A stretch of DNA of 64,000 nt. Source: Achromobacter xylosoxidans A8 (GTDB lineage Bacteria; Pseudomonadota; Gammaproteobacteria; Burkholderiales; Burkholderiaceae_B). Shown piece by piece: positions 54,670 to 63,447 of this stretch. The DNA lies in the NCBI RefSeq assembly GCF_000165835.1, contig NC_014640.1, forward strand, positions 6,634,001 to 6,698,000. Reading direction: 5' to 3'. A model generated the notes under the pieces. That model worked only from the letters and a program-made list of their open reading frames with translations, was not told the DNA's origin and did not search any database. The position numbers were made by a program, and so were the translations under genes. The number at the start of each line of letters is the position of its first letter. Positions within the stretch are counted from its first letter, which is position 1.

Positions 54670-56810
54670 GGAATCGAGGTGCTTTCCGCGCCCAGCGGCA
54701 CGATGTTGCCCAGGCGTTCCTTCAGGGACTGGGACTGGCCGGTGAACATGGCCGCGTAATAGACCGAGTTGGACATCACGTTCTTCACGTAGGTGCGCGT
54801 TTCGTTGAACGGGATGGTCTCGGCGAAGATGGCGCCTTCCACCGGATGCGTGAAGGTCGAGCGCCAGTTGTGCGGACGGCGCGGGCCGGCGTTGTAGCCC
54901 GCGCTGGCCAGCATCTGCGAACCGTTCAGGTCGCGCAGCACCATGTTCAGATAATTGGTGCCAAGTTCGGTATTGGTGTCGAAGTCGTTGACGCTGTCGG
55001 GCGTGAAGTTGCTCATGCCGATCTTGCCCGCGACCCACTTGGCGGTGGCCGGCATCAGTTGCATCAGGCCGGATGCGCCCACGTGCGAACGCGCGTCCAT
55101 GATGAAGCGCGATTCCTGGCGGATCAGGCCGTAGACCCAGGCCGGGTCCAGCGCGATGGCGTTGGCCTTGGCGGTGACGCGGCCTTCGAAGGGCGCGATG
55201 AAGCGCTGGCTGAAATCGAACTCTTTTTCCGTGCGGTCGGAGGTGTTGACCACGCGGTCGTAGATGTTCTCGGCGCGCGCCAGTTCGGCGGCGGCCATCA
55301 GTTGGCGGTCGCTCATGCCGCGCAGCGTGAAGTTCCATTCCGGCACGGCTTCGGCGCGCCAGCCCAGGCGGAAGAGCTGGATCGCGCGGCGCAGGCCGGG
55401 ATTGGCGCGGGCCTCGGTGATTTCCTGGTCGCTGATGGGCGCGGGACGCGGCGGCACGGTGATGCGGCGGCCCAGTTCCTCGGCGGCAAGTTGGCCGTAG
55501 AAGTCGAAGCGGTCGGCGATGCTGGCGTAGGCGGTGGCGGCCTGTTCCTTGTTGCCGCGCGCGGCCTGGCCGCGAGCTTTCCAGTAGATCCAGGACGAGT
55601 CGGCCTGCTGCGAGGCCGGCATCTGGTCGATGGATTCCATCACCCACTTCCAGTCGATCTTGGGCTGGCGCAAGGCGGCGCGCACCTTCCAGGCGGCGTT
55701 GTACTCCGTCATGCGGATGTGGCCGGCCTCGTGGTACCAGTCGTCGGCGCGGCTGTCGAGATTCAGCGCGGCAACCAGCGCGTACTGGCCGCGGACCCAG
55801 GCCAGGTTCGACTTGGCCATGGACTTGGACCAGTCCCCGGACTTGCCCCATTCGCGGCGCAGGTAGGAATCGGCCACGCTGACATCGGAGCGCGCCAGGC
55901 GCGCCAAGGCGATGGTCACCAGCTCCTTCTCGTTGCGGCCCACGGGCTGACGGCTCTGGCGCGTCAGCCACTTCATGGGATCCTTCATGAGCAGGTCATA
56001 GGTTTTCAGGTCGCCCGGCTCGAACATGTACTGAGCGAATTTGCGCGCGTCGGCCGTCTTGTTGGCCTCGATGGCGTCGCGCAGCTGGGGTTCCAGTTGT
56101 TCCCAGCCCATGATGCTGTCAGCGACCAACTGGTCGTACAGCGCCCAGCAGGCGCCGCCCGGCGCGAACACGGCCGCGGCCTGCGCCGCGTTAACGCGCT
56201 GCCCGGTCATGTGTTTGGCATCGAGGATGGCGCACTCGATCTGCGCATTGCTGTTCTTGACGGGCGCGAGCTTGCGCACGGTTTCGAAGTCGCCGCTGCG
56301 GGCGGCGGCCAGCAGCCAGTCGCCGCGCAGGCGGTCGGCCAAATAGGCGTCGGAATTGCCGCTGATGAATTTCTGCAGGTCGGCGGTGGGCCGGCCCGTG
56401 GCGGGCGGGGTCCACAGCTGATAGCGCAGCAGCCAGTATTCGGGGTACATGCCCAGCGGGTCCGGCTTGGCCTGCGGCACCAGCGCGCCCAGCACGGACC
56501 ACTGCTTGCGGTTCATGGCTTCGCGCGCCGCGACCACGGCGGCCAACGCGGGCGTCTGGGAAGTGGGCGGCAGGCCCGCCAGCACGGCCGGCGGCACGGA
56601 AATGGCGGGTTGCGCCGCCTGCACGGCGGGCTCGGGCTGGGTCTTGACGGACGCACTGCGCTGTTGCGCATCCACCGGCGCACAGGCCGCGGTGAACAGC
56701 GCCAGCAGCGGCAGCCAACGGCGCAGGCCGGGAGCAGCTTCGGATGTGGCGGCGGGCCCGGATTTCCGCGCGGTTTTCTGATACCGTCCGGATTGCAGAG
56801 TCTGTGTCAT
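54666..56810 (-). CDS. slt: Soluble lytic murein transglycosylase (Slt70-like)
   Basis: 714 residues. Cleaves peptidoglycan glycosidic bonds with 1,6-anhydro formation. After a hydrophobic N-terminal segment (about 29-45, ending in AAC) come a long alpha-helical superhelix (about 80-540) and the SLT domain with the catalytic glutamate in [11 protein letters not shown], then [16 protein letters not shown] and [11 protein letters not shown]. The segment near Cys43 looks lipobox-like but lacks the usual Leu at -3, so lipoprotein status is unclear. ATG 56810 preferred over the upstream frame start. Confidence 0.94.
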   Translation of the reverse strand: MTQTLQSGRYQKTARKSGPAATSEAAPGLRRWLPLLALFTAACAPVDAQQRSASVKTQPEPAVQAAQPAISVPPAVLAGLPPTSQTPALAAVVAAREAMNRKQWSVLGALVPQAKPDPLGMYPEYWLLRYQLWTPPATGRPTADLQKFISGNSDAYLADRLRGDWLLAAARSGDFETVRKLAPVKNSNAQIECAILDAKHMTGQRVNAAQAAAVFAPGGACWALYDQLVADSIMGWEQLEPQLRDAIEANKTADARKFAQYMFEPGDLKTYDLLMKDPMKWLTRQSRQPVGRNEKELVTIALARLARSDVSVADSYLRREWGKSGDWSKSMAKSNLAWVRGQYALVAALNLDSRADDWYHEAGHIRMTEYNAAWKVRAALRQPKIDWKWVMESIDQMPASQQADSSWIYWKARGQAARGNKEQAATAYASIADRFDFYGQLAAEELGRRITVPPRPAPISDQEITEARANPGLRRAIQLFRLGWRAEAVPEWNFTLRGMSDRQLMAAAELARAENIYDRVVNTSDRTEKEFDFSQRFIAPFEGRVTAKANAIALDPAWVYGLIRQESRFIMDARSHVGASGLMQLMPATAKWVAGKIGMSNFTPDSVNDFDTNTELGTNYLNMVLRDLNGSQMLASAGYNAGPRRPHNWRSTFTHPVEGAIFAETIPFNETRTYVKNVMSNSVYYAAMFTGQSQSLKERLGNIVPLGAESTSIP

Positions 56811-56927
56811 GCCCTGTCCCTCATACACTGGCCTTGCCGTACGCCAGCATGCCGGCAATCCGCATTTTCGTCCGCACTTTCGCCCGCACGTTCGCCATCA
56901 TTTGTCCATCCCTCTTACAGCCACCGC

Positions 56928-57602
56928 ATGACTACGCAAAATACTCCAGAGGATACCGCAGTACAGCTACGCGCGCGATTGCGAAAACTGCGCGCCGAAC
57001 TGCCGGAAGACCAGCGTAGCCGCGGCGGCCTGCTCATGCGCGCCCGCTTGTTCACCTGGCTGAACGTGGCGCGCGACGAAGCCGTGCGCGCCGGCCGCCC
57101 CGCGCCAGCCACCGTGGCCGCCTTCTGGCCCATGGCCGACGAGCCCGACCTGCGCCCCCTGCTGCAGCAATGGGTCGAAAACGGCGTGGCCGTGGCGCTG
57201 CCCGTGGTGCGCGAACGCAACGCCCCGCTGGCCTTCCTGCCCTGGACGCCGGACGCCGAATTGCGCGCCGGCCCCTACGGCATCCAGGAACCGGTCGCAG
57301 GCCCCGAACTGCTGCCGGACGTGGTGCTGGTGCCTACTCTGGGCTACACCGAACAGGGCGACCGCCTGGGCTACGGCGGCGGCTATTACGACCGCACCCT
57401 GGCCGCGCTACGCGACCGCGGCCACCCGTTCATCGCCATCGGCATCGCCTGGAGCTGCGGCGAACTGGACGCCGGCCATGAACCCGCCGCGCACGACTTC
57501 CCGCTGGACGCGGTGCTGACCCAGGACGGCTGGGTGCCCCAGGCGCCGCTGGAACAAGGCGGCACGGGCGGCACCACGCTGCACAGCTTCCGCATGAACT
57601 GA
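56928..57602 (+). CDS. 5-Formyltetrahydrofolate cyclo-ligase
   Basis: 224 residues. ATP-dependent conversion of 5-formyl-THF to 5,10-methenyl-THF. Signatures LVPTLGYTEQGDRLGYGGGYYDRTLA and the N-terminal helical part RLRKLRAELPEDQRSRGG. The frame stays open far upstream (antisense to slt), but the ATG at 56928 yields the correct N-terminus. In gammaproteobacteria this gene sits beside 6S RNA; I see no such RNA here. Confidence 0.92.
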   Translation: MTTQNTPEDTAVQLRARLRKLRAELPEDQRSRGGLLMRARLFTWLNVARDEAVRAGRPAPATVAAFWPMADEPDLRPLLQQWVENGVAVALPVVRERNAPLAFLPWTPDAELRAGPYGIQEPVAGPELLPDVVLVPTLGYTEQGDRLGYGGGYYDRTLAALRDRGHPFIAIGIAWSCGELDAGHEPAAHDFPLDAVLTQDGWVPQAPLEQGGTGGTTLHSFRMN

Positions 57603-57626
57603 CGCACCAGCTTAGACCTGCCAGCT

Positions 57627-57643
57627 TGCACCAAAACGGTGCA
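57627..57643 (+). promoter_or_regulatory. NtrC (GlnG) binding site
   Basis: TGCACC-AAAAC-GGTGCA, a perfect match to the NtrC consensus TGCACC-N5-GGTGCA. It lies 287 bp upstream of the sigma-54 promoter, within range of an enhancer acting by DNA looping. Confidence 0.75.
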
Positions 57644-57929
57644 TGACCTAACATAGCCTGCGAGGCCGGCCACGCCCCCGGCCCTATTACGCAGCACGCC
57701 GCGCACCTTGCGCGGCCCGTCTCGGCGGCGCCACCGCGCTGCCCCATCCGTTCCCCCTGGCCCAGCTTTTCCGCGCCAGCCCGACTGACCCCGTTCAACC
57801 CGCCAGCCCCGGCCAGTCCGCGCCTGGCGCTTGCGCCATCCCTGGCCTCAGCCGCCGCGGCGATGGCGCCGCAACGCCCTTCGGAGGATATTGGTCCCCA
57901 GGGGCGCGCCCCGCGCGTGCCAGCCAGGC

Positions 57930-57945
57930 TGGCACGCGTGTTGCT
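57930..57945 (+). promoter_or_regulatory. Sigma-54 (RpoN) -24/-12 promoter
   Basis: TGGCACG-CGTG-TTGCT, matching TGGCACG-N4-TTGCW with the invariant GG (57931-57932) and GC (57943-57944) ten bases apart. Predicted transcription start near 57956, giving a leader of about 70 nt to the ATP-grasp start. The -24 half overlaps a perfect inverted repeat (57914-57938), so part of the match could reflect that palindrome, but the -12 element lies outside it. Confidence 0.75.
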
Positions 57946-58026
57946 TAATCCTTTGCAACCGGCCGGACATCGGCCGGGCGGTTGTCGCGCGCGAGCGCGG
58001 CGGCCAGCACCTGTACCGGAGGAGCC

Positions 58027-59460
58027 ATGAAGGACAGATCACCCCGTCCCGCCGCCTATGACGAAATGCGCGACAGCGCCGGCGGCATACGCTCCCATTG
58101 CCAGGCTTTCGAGCGCTGGCACGATGAGCAGTCCGCGCAGGCCATGGCCGCGCGCCGCCTGGAAGCGGACCTGAGCTTTCGCCGGGTCGGCATCACGTTC
58201 TCGGTGGCGGGCGACGCGGCCGGCACCGAACGGCTCATCCCCTTCGACCTGATCCCGCGCATCATCCCCGCCGACGAATGGCGCCTGCTCGAGGCAGGCC
58301 TGAAACAGCGGGTGCGCGCGCTCAACATGTTCATTCACGACATCTATCACGGGCACGACATTGTGCGGGCCGGCGTCGTGCCTGCCGAACAGGTTTTCCT
58401 CAACGCCCAATACCGCCCCGAAATGCAGGACGTGGACGTGGCCGAGGACATCTACTGCCACATCGCCGGCGTGGACATCGTGCGCGCCGGCGCGGGCGAG
58501 TTCTATGTGCTGGAAGACAATCTGCGCGTGCCGTCCGGCGTGTCCTACATGCTGGAGAACCGCAAGATGTCGATGCGGCTGATGCCAGACGCCTTCAGCC
58601 GCATCAAGGTGGAACCGGTGGCGCATTACCCCGACCTGCTGCTGGACAACCTGCGCGAAGTGGCGCCGCATGGCGGTGACGATCCCACCGTGGTGGTGCT
58701 GACGCCAGGCATGTACAACTCGGCCTACTTCGAGCACGCCTTCCTGGCGCAGCAGATGGGCGTGGAGTTGGTTGAAGGCCAGGACCTGTTCGTCGAGCAG
58801 AATACCGTCTACATGCGCACCACGCAGGGGCCCCGCAAGGTGGACGTGATCTATCGCCGCCTGGATGACGACTTCCTCGACCCGCTGTCGTTCCGCGCCG
58901 ATTCCGCGCTGGGCGTGCCCGGTCTGCTGTCGGTGTACCGCGCCGGCCGCGTCACGCTGGCCAATGCCATCGGCACCGGCATCGCCGACGACAAGTCCAC
59001 TTACCTGTACGTGCCGGACATGATCCGCTTCTACCTGGCCGAGGAACCGATACTGTCCAATGTCCCGACCTGGCGCTGCAACCGGCCGGATGAACTGTCG
59101 CACGTGCTGGCCCACATGCACGAACTGGTGGTGAAGGAAGTCCACGGTTCGGGCGGCTACGGCATGCTGGTGGGGCCGTCGGCCTCGCGCGCCGAGGTCG
59201 ACGCGTTCAAGGAGCGGGTGCGCGCCAATCCCGCCAACTACATCGCCCAGCCCACGCTGGCGCTGTCCACCGTGCCGACCTACGTGGAATCGGGCGTGGC
59301 GCCGCGTCACGTGGACCTGCGCCCCTACGTGCTGTGCGGCAAGGACATCCGCACCGTGCCGGGCGGCCTGTGCCGCGTGGCCCTGATCGAGGGTTCGCTG
59401 GTGGTCAACAGCAGCCAGGGCGGCGGCACCAAGGACACCTGGGTGCTGGAGGAGAACTGA
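58027..59460 (+). CDS. Circularly permuted ATP-grasp protein (Anbu operon)
   Basis: 477 residues, CP_ATPgrasp (DUF404/DUF407-type). Blocks ERLIPFDLIPRIIPADEW, GLKQRVRALNMFIHDIYH, VLEDNLRVPSGVSYMLENR, TPGMYNSAYFEHAFLAQQMGVELVEGQDL and VVKEVHGSGGYGMLVGP are the family core; the last holds the permuted ATP-grasp nucleotide lysine region. These proteins are predicted amide or peptide ligases. First gene of the operon, 2 bp before the alpha-E gene; CGGAGGAG precedes the ATG. Substrate unknown. Confidence 0.93.
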   Translation: MKDRSPRPAAYDEMRDSAGGIRSHCQAFERWHDEQSAQAMAARRLEADLSFRRVGITFSVAGDAAGTERLIPFDLIPRIIPADEWRLLEAGLKQRVRALNMFIHDIYHGHDIVRAGVVPAEQVFLNAQYRPEMQDVDVAEDIYCHIAGVDIVRAGAGEFYVLEDNLRVPSGVSYMLENRKMSMRLMPDAFSRIKVEPVAHYPDLLLDNLREVAPHGGDDPTVVVLTPGMYNSAYFEHAFLAQQMGVELVEGQDLFVEQNTVYMRTTQGPRKVDVIYRRLDDDFLDPLSFRADSALGVPGLLSVYRAGRVTLANAIGTGIADDKSTYLYVPDMIRFYLAEEPILSNVPTWRCNRPDELSHVLAHMHELVVKEVHGSGGYGMLVGPSASRAEVDAFKERVRANPANYIAQPTLALSTVPTYVESGVAPRHVDLRPYVLCGKDIRTVPGGLCRVALIEGSLVVNSSQGGGTKDTWVLEEN

Positions 59461-59462
59461 AC

Positions 59463-60434
59463 ATGTTGAGCCGAACCGCAGACAATCTGTTCTGGATGTG
59501 CCGCTATACCGAGCGCGCCGAGAACACCGCCCGCATGCTGGACGTGAACCTGCAGATGTCGCTGCTGCCGCAGGACGCGCAGACGCGCGAAGGCTCGTGG
59601 CTGGCGGTGCTGCGCATCTCCGAGCTGCAGGGCCTGTACCAGAGCAAGTACGCCTCCATCTCGCCGCACGACGTGCTGCAGTACATGGTGCGCGATCCCG
59701 AGAATCCCTCATCCATCTATGCCTGCATGCGCGCCGCCCGCGAGAACGCGCGCGCCGTGCGCGGCAGCCTCACCACCGAGGTCTGGGAAACCTACAACAC
59801 CACCTGGCTGGAACTGCTGAAGCATCTGCATACCGGTCTGCTGGAGCGCAACCCGGGCGAGTTCTTCGAATGGGTGAAGTTCCGTTCGCACCTGGCGCGC
59901 GGCGTCACCATCGGCACCATGCTGGAGGACGAGGCCCTGTACTTCCTGCGCATCGGCATGCACCTGGAACGCGCCGACAGCACCGCGCGCATGCTGGACG
60001 TGAAGTTCCACGAACGCAGCGCCAATGGCCAGGACGGCCGAACTGAGCCCGCCGGCGCGGCGGCGCTGCAAAGCGAGTTCTACCGCTGGTCGGCGCTGCT
60101 CAGTTCGGTATCGGGGCTGGAGATCTACCGCAAGGTGTATCGCGACGTCATCACCCCTGACCGCGTGGCGGAGCTGCTGATCCTGCACGGCGACATGCCG
60201 CGCTCGCTACTGGCCTCGATGCGCGCGGTGGCCGACGACCTGGCGCGCGTTTCCAACCAGCGCTCGACCGAAACCGAGAGGCGCGCCGGCATGCTGTGCG
60301 CGGAACTGCAATACGGGCGCGTCGAAGACATCCTGGACAGCGGCCTGCACCAGTACCTGGAGCGCTTCCTGGACCGCATCAACGATCTGGGCAACCGCAT
60401 CAGCCAGGACTTCCTGGTGCCGCTGTCCGCCTAG
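59463..60434 (+). CDS. Alpha-E domain protein (DUF403, Anbu operon)
   Basis: 323 residues, almost entirely helical. It starts MLSRTADNLFWMCRYTERAENTARMLD and repeats a similar pattern in MHLERADSTARMLDVKF (about 168-184), the duplicated ERAENTAR-type motif of alpha-E domains. These nearly always accompany CP ATP-grasp proteins and are thought to act as a partner or acceptor-binding subunit. Starts 2 bp after the ATP-grasp stop. Confidence 0.92.
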   Translation: MLSRTADNLFWMCRYTERAENTARMLDVNLQMSLLPQDAQTREGSWLAVLRISELQGLYQSKYASISPHDVLQYMVRDPENPSSIYACMRAARENARAVRGSLTTEVWETYNTTWLELLKHLHTGLLERNPGEFFEWVKFRSHLARGVTIGTMLEDEALYFLRIGMHLERADSTARMLDVKFHERSANGQDGRTEPAGAAALQSEFYRWSALLSSVSGLEIYRKVYRDVITPDRVAELLILHGDMPRSLLASMRAVADDLARVSNQRSTETERRAGMLCAELQYGRVEDILDSGLHQYLERFLDRINDLGNRISQDFLVPLSA

Positions 60435-60444
60435 GGAGACCGGA

Positions 60445-61248
60445 ATGAAACAGATCATCACCCACCTCACGCACTACCGCTACACCGCGCCGGTCACCTA
60501 CAGCATCCAGACCCTGCGCCTGACCCCGCGCGACGACGAGCACCAGCGCGTGCTGCGCTGGCACATCGAAGCGCCCGGCGCGCTGGACAAGCAGGTGGAC
60601 GCCTACGGCAACATCACGCACACGCTGACGCTCAACCAGCCGCACAGCGACATCGAACTGCGCGTGGTCGGACAGGTGCTGGTGGCGCCGCTGGAACGCG
60701 GCCTGCTGGGCAGCGAGGACAGCCGCCTGCCGGTGCACGCCTATTGCGTGCAGACGCCGCTGACCCAGGCCGACGACACCGTCATGGCCTTCGCGCGTGG
60801 CGTGTTGCCCAGCGGCCTGAACACGCCCGACGACATCCTGGCCCTGGCCACCGCGGTCAGCGACCGCGTCGCCTACGAACCCGGCACCACCGATGTCACC
60901 ACCGCCGCCAACCAGGTGCTGGCCATGGGCCACGGCGTCTGCCAGGACCATGCCCACCTCTTCCTGGCCTGCGTGCGCGGCCTGGGCGTGCCGGCCCGCT
61001 ACGTCAGCGGCTACCTGTACACCACCGCCGAGCACGCGGCCAGCCACGCCTGGGCCGACGTCTGGCTGCCCGACGTGGGCTGGACCAGCGTGGACGTCAC
61101 CAACCGTCAGTTCGCCTCCGACTGCCACTGCCGGCTGGCGGTGGCGCGGGACTACGACTCGGCCTCGCCGGTGCGCGGCGTGCGCAGCGGCGGGGGCCAG
61201 GAATCCATGGAGGTCAGCGTGCAGGTCCAGACCAGCGCCCAGCAGTAA
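60445..61248 (+). CDS. Transglutaminase-fold cysteine protease/transferase (Anbu operon)
   Basis: 267 residues. N-terminal bacterial transglutaminase-associated domain (about 1-110, THYRYTAPVTYSIQTLRLTPR), then the catalytic core with Cys166 (GHGVCQDHAHLFLA), His201 (AASHAWADVWLP) and Asp217 (SVDVTNRQF), a complete Cys-His-Asp triad. Could act as a peptidase or as a transamidase. No signal peptide, so it is cytoplasmic like its partners. 10 bp after the alpha-E gene. Confidence 0.94.
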   Translation: MKQIITHLTHYRYTAPVTYSIQTLRLTPRDDEHQRVLRWHIEAPGALDKQVDAYGNITHTLTLNQPHSDIELRVVGQVLVAPLERGLLGSEDSRLPVHAYCVQTPLTQADDTVMAFARGVLPSGLNTPDDILALATAVSDRVAYEPGTTDVTTAANQVLAMGHGVCQDHAHLFLACVRGLGVPARYVSGYLYTTAEHAASHAWADVWLPDVGWTSVDVTNRQFASDCHCRLAVARDYDSASPVRGVRSGGGQESMEVSVQVQTSAQQ

Positions 61249-61303
61249 CATCCCGCGGGCCGCGCCGCAATACAATGCGGCGTGGTTTTCCCAATTTCAG
61301 ATC

Positions 61304-62167
61304 ATGACCTACTGCGTCGCCGCCCGCCTTGATTCCGGCCTGGTTTTCCTGGCCGACTCCCGCACCAATGCCGGAGTCGACCAGATCAGCGTCTTCCGCA
61401 AAATGACCGTGTTCGAGCGTCCTGGCGACCGCGTGATGGTGCTGATGAGCTCCGGCAACCTGGCGGTCAGCCAGGCCGTGCTGAACGCGCTGGCGCGCCA
61501 GCATGACGAAGGCGGCGAAACCGTCTGGAACGCGCCCGACATGTTCGAGGCCACCCGCCGCGTCGGCGCCGCGGTGCGCGACGTCTATCACCGCGAAGCC
61601 CCCGCCCTGCGCGAGCAGGGCGTGGACTTCAACGTCAACCTGATCTTCGGCGGCCAGATCGGCACCGAGCGCTGCCGCCTGTTCCAGGTGTATTCGGCCG
61701 GCAACTTCATCGAAGCCGGCCAGGAGTGCCCGTACTTCCAGATCGGCGAAGCCAAGTACGGCAAGCCCATCCTGGACCGCGTGCTGCGTCCCGACACCTC
61801 GCTGGACGAAGCCGCCAAGTGCGCCCTGATCTCCATGGACTCCACCCTGCGCTCGAACATCTCGGTGGGCCTGCCGCTGGACCTGCTGGTCTACGACACG
61901 CACTCGCTGCGCGTCACGCACTTCGCCAGCATTGACGAGCACAACGAGTACTTCCGCATGATCCGCGGCACCTGGGGCGAACGTCTGCGCCAAGTCTTCG
62001 CCGAGATCCCGGACCCGCTGTGGACCCAGCCCGACTCGCCGGATTCGCTGGTGCCGCCCAGCCGCGTGCACCAGCCGCTGCGCGCGGAGCCGGTGGACGT
62101 GCCCGCGGCAAGCTATGCCGCGCCACAAGTGCTGGCAGAGGATCCGGGCAAGGATCAGGCGAACTAG
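61304..62167 (+). CDS. anbu: Anbu, bacterial proteasome-type beta-subunit homologue
   Basis: 287 residues, proteasome/HslV fold. After removal of Met1 the N-terminal nucleophile is Thr1 (TYCVAARLDSGLVFLADSRTNAG), with Asp17 and Lys32 (FRKM) in the positions of the 20S/HslV triad. NLIFGGQIG and AKCALISMDSTLRSNISVGLPLDLLVYD are Anbu-specific. The C-terminal ~50 residues are proline-rich and variable. A 55-bp gap without a clear RBS separates it from the transglutaminase gene. Anbu forms a large ring-like assembly in other bacteria; its substrates are unknown. Confidence 0.95.
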   Translation: MTYCVAARLDSGLVFLADSRTNAGVDQISVFRKMTVFERPGDRVMVLMSSGNLAVSQAVLNALARQHDEGGETVWNAPDMFEATRRVGAAVRDVYHREAPALREQGVDFNVNLIFGGQIGTERCRLFQVYSAGNFIEAGQECPYFQIGEAKYGKPILDRVLRPDTSLDEAAKCALISMDSTLRSNISVGLPLDLLVYDTHSLRVTHFASIDEHNEYFRMIRGTWGERLRQVFAEIPDPLWTQPDSPDSLVPPSRVHQPLRAEPVDVPAASYAAPQVLAEDPGKDQAN

Positions 62168-62196
62168 GAGCACTGTTTCACGTTCCGCTATCGGAA

Positions 62197-62231
62197 GCCC
62201 ACAGGCAGCAACTTTATTGCGGTGGGCTTTT
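62197..62231 (+). terminator. Intrinsic terminator of the Anbu operon
   Basis: GCCCAC (62197-62202) pairs with GTGGGC (62222-62227), with an inner GCAA/TTGC helix, and is followed by TTTT. Located 30 bp after the Anbu stop. Confidence 0.6.
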
Positions 62232-62390
62232 GCACATGAACGATCGCCCTTCCGCGTAAACCCTCCTTTCCAGCAACCGAAGCCCGGCTTGCGGAACCGC
62301 GAATTCTCATCCGGGCGTGGGCGCGCCACACTGGTGTCCGGCCGTCATGCTTTGCCTTGGGGGCCTCGACAACACCACAAGGAGCGAGAC

Positions 62391-63389
62391 ATGCCCCCCA
62401 TCTACGCGCGCGCACTCAAGCGCGCGGCCTGGCCCGTGCTGGCCCTGTCCTGCCTGGTTTCTGGCAACGCCGGCGCGCAAGGCGCCTATCCCAACCACCC
62501 CATTTCGCTGGTCGTGCCGTTCGCGGCGGGCGGGCCGACCGACGTCGTGGCGCGCAGCCTGGGCGCGTCCATGTCCAAGACGCTGGGCCAGAGCATCATC
62601 ATCGAGAACCGCACCGGCGCGGGCGGCACGCTGGCATCGCAGCACGTGGCGCGCGCCGCGCCCGATGGCTATACCTTCCTGATCCACCACAACGGCATGG
62701 CCACCGCGCCGGCGCTGTACCGCAAGCTGTCGTTCAATCCGCTGACGGACTTCGCCTATGTCGGACAGGTGGCCGACGTACCGATGACGCTGCTGGGCCG
62801 CAAGGACCTGCCCGCGGATGGCATGAAGGACTTCATCAAGTACGCCAAGGAAAACGGCAACAAGATCAACCTGGCCAACGCCGGCCTAGGCGCGGTGTCG
62901 CAGCTCTGCGGCATGCTGCTGCAGGAATCGCTGGGCGTGCAGTTCACCACCGTGCCCTACGCCGGCACAGCGCCGGCCATGACCGCGCTGCTGGGCGGCC
63001 AGGTGGACGTGCTGTGCGACCAGACCACCCAGACCATCCCGCAGATCAAGGCCGAACGCGTGAAGCTATACGGCGTCACCACGCTGGACCGCATCAAGAC
63101 CCTGCCCGATGCGCCGACCCTGCAGGAAAACGGCCTGAAGGACTTCGAGGTCAAGGTCTGGCATGGCGTCTACGCGCCCAAGGGCACGCCGCCCGAGGCC
63201 ATCGCCAAGTTCAACGAGGCACTGCGTGCCGCGCTTAAGGATCCGGCCTTCACGCAGAAGATGGCGGAACTGGGCGCCGAGATCGTGCCGGAATCCAAGC
63301 AGACGCCGCAGGGCCTGCAGACCTGGCTGCAGTCCGAGGTCGACAAATGGGGCGGCATCATCCGCAAGGCGGGGGTGTACGCCGACTGA
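62391..63389 (+). CDS. Bug-family (TctC-like) tripartite tricarboxylate receptor protein
   Basis: 332 residues. Signal peptide (hydrophobic core WPVLALSCLVSG, cleavage near NAGAQG, about residue 29). YPNHPISLVVPFAAGGPTDVVAR, IIIENRTGAGGTLASQHVARAAPDGYT and QVDVLCDQTTQTIPQI are Bug/TctC signatures. AAGGAG precedes the ATG at good spacing. No TctA/TctB genes are adjacent, which is usual for the expanded Bug family of Bordetella-like bacteria. The neighbouring IclR regulator may control it. Confidence 0.92.
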   Translation: MPPIYARALKRAAWPVLALSCLVSGNAGAQGAYPNHPISLVVPFAAGGPTDVVARSLGASMSKTLGQSIIIENRTGAGGTLASQHVARAAPDGYTFLIHHNGMATAPALYRKLSFNPLTDFAYVGQVADVPMTLLGRKDLPADGMKDFIKYAKENGNKINLANAGLGAVSQLCGMLLQESLGVQFTTVPYAGTAPAMTALLGGQVDVLCDQTTQTIPQIKAERVKLYGVTTLDRIKTLPDAPTLQENGLKDFEVKVWHGVYAPKGTPPEAIAKFNEALRAALKDPAFTQKMAELGAEIVPESKQTPQGLQTWLQSEVDKWGGIIRKAGVYAD

Positions 63390-63447
63390 CGGCACGGAGG
63401 GACAGCGGCGGTTGCCGCTGCCCGTTCATGAATATATATTCCCGTGC

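Larger units (their letters stand above)
57603..58026 (+). other. 424-bp regulatory spacer upstream of the Anbu operon
   Basis: No gene. It holds an NtrC-type dyad (57627-57643), a C-rich stretch without clear features, a 25-bp perfect inverted repeat (57914-57938), an overlapping sigma-54 promoter (57930-57945) and the RBS of the ATP-grasp gene (CGGAGGAG at 58017-58024). Confidence 0.75.

Noticed and set aside
57603..57930. 6S RNA gene next to the 5-formyl-THF cyclo-ligase
   Set aside because: The linkage is known in other proteobacteria, but the spacers on either side of this gene show neither the long closing stem nor the conserved bubble sequences.
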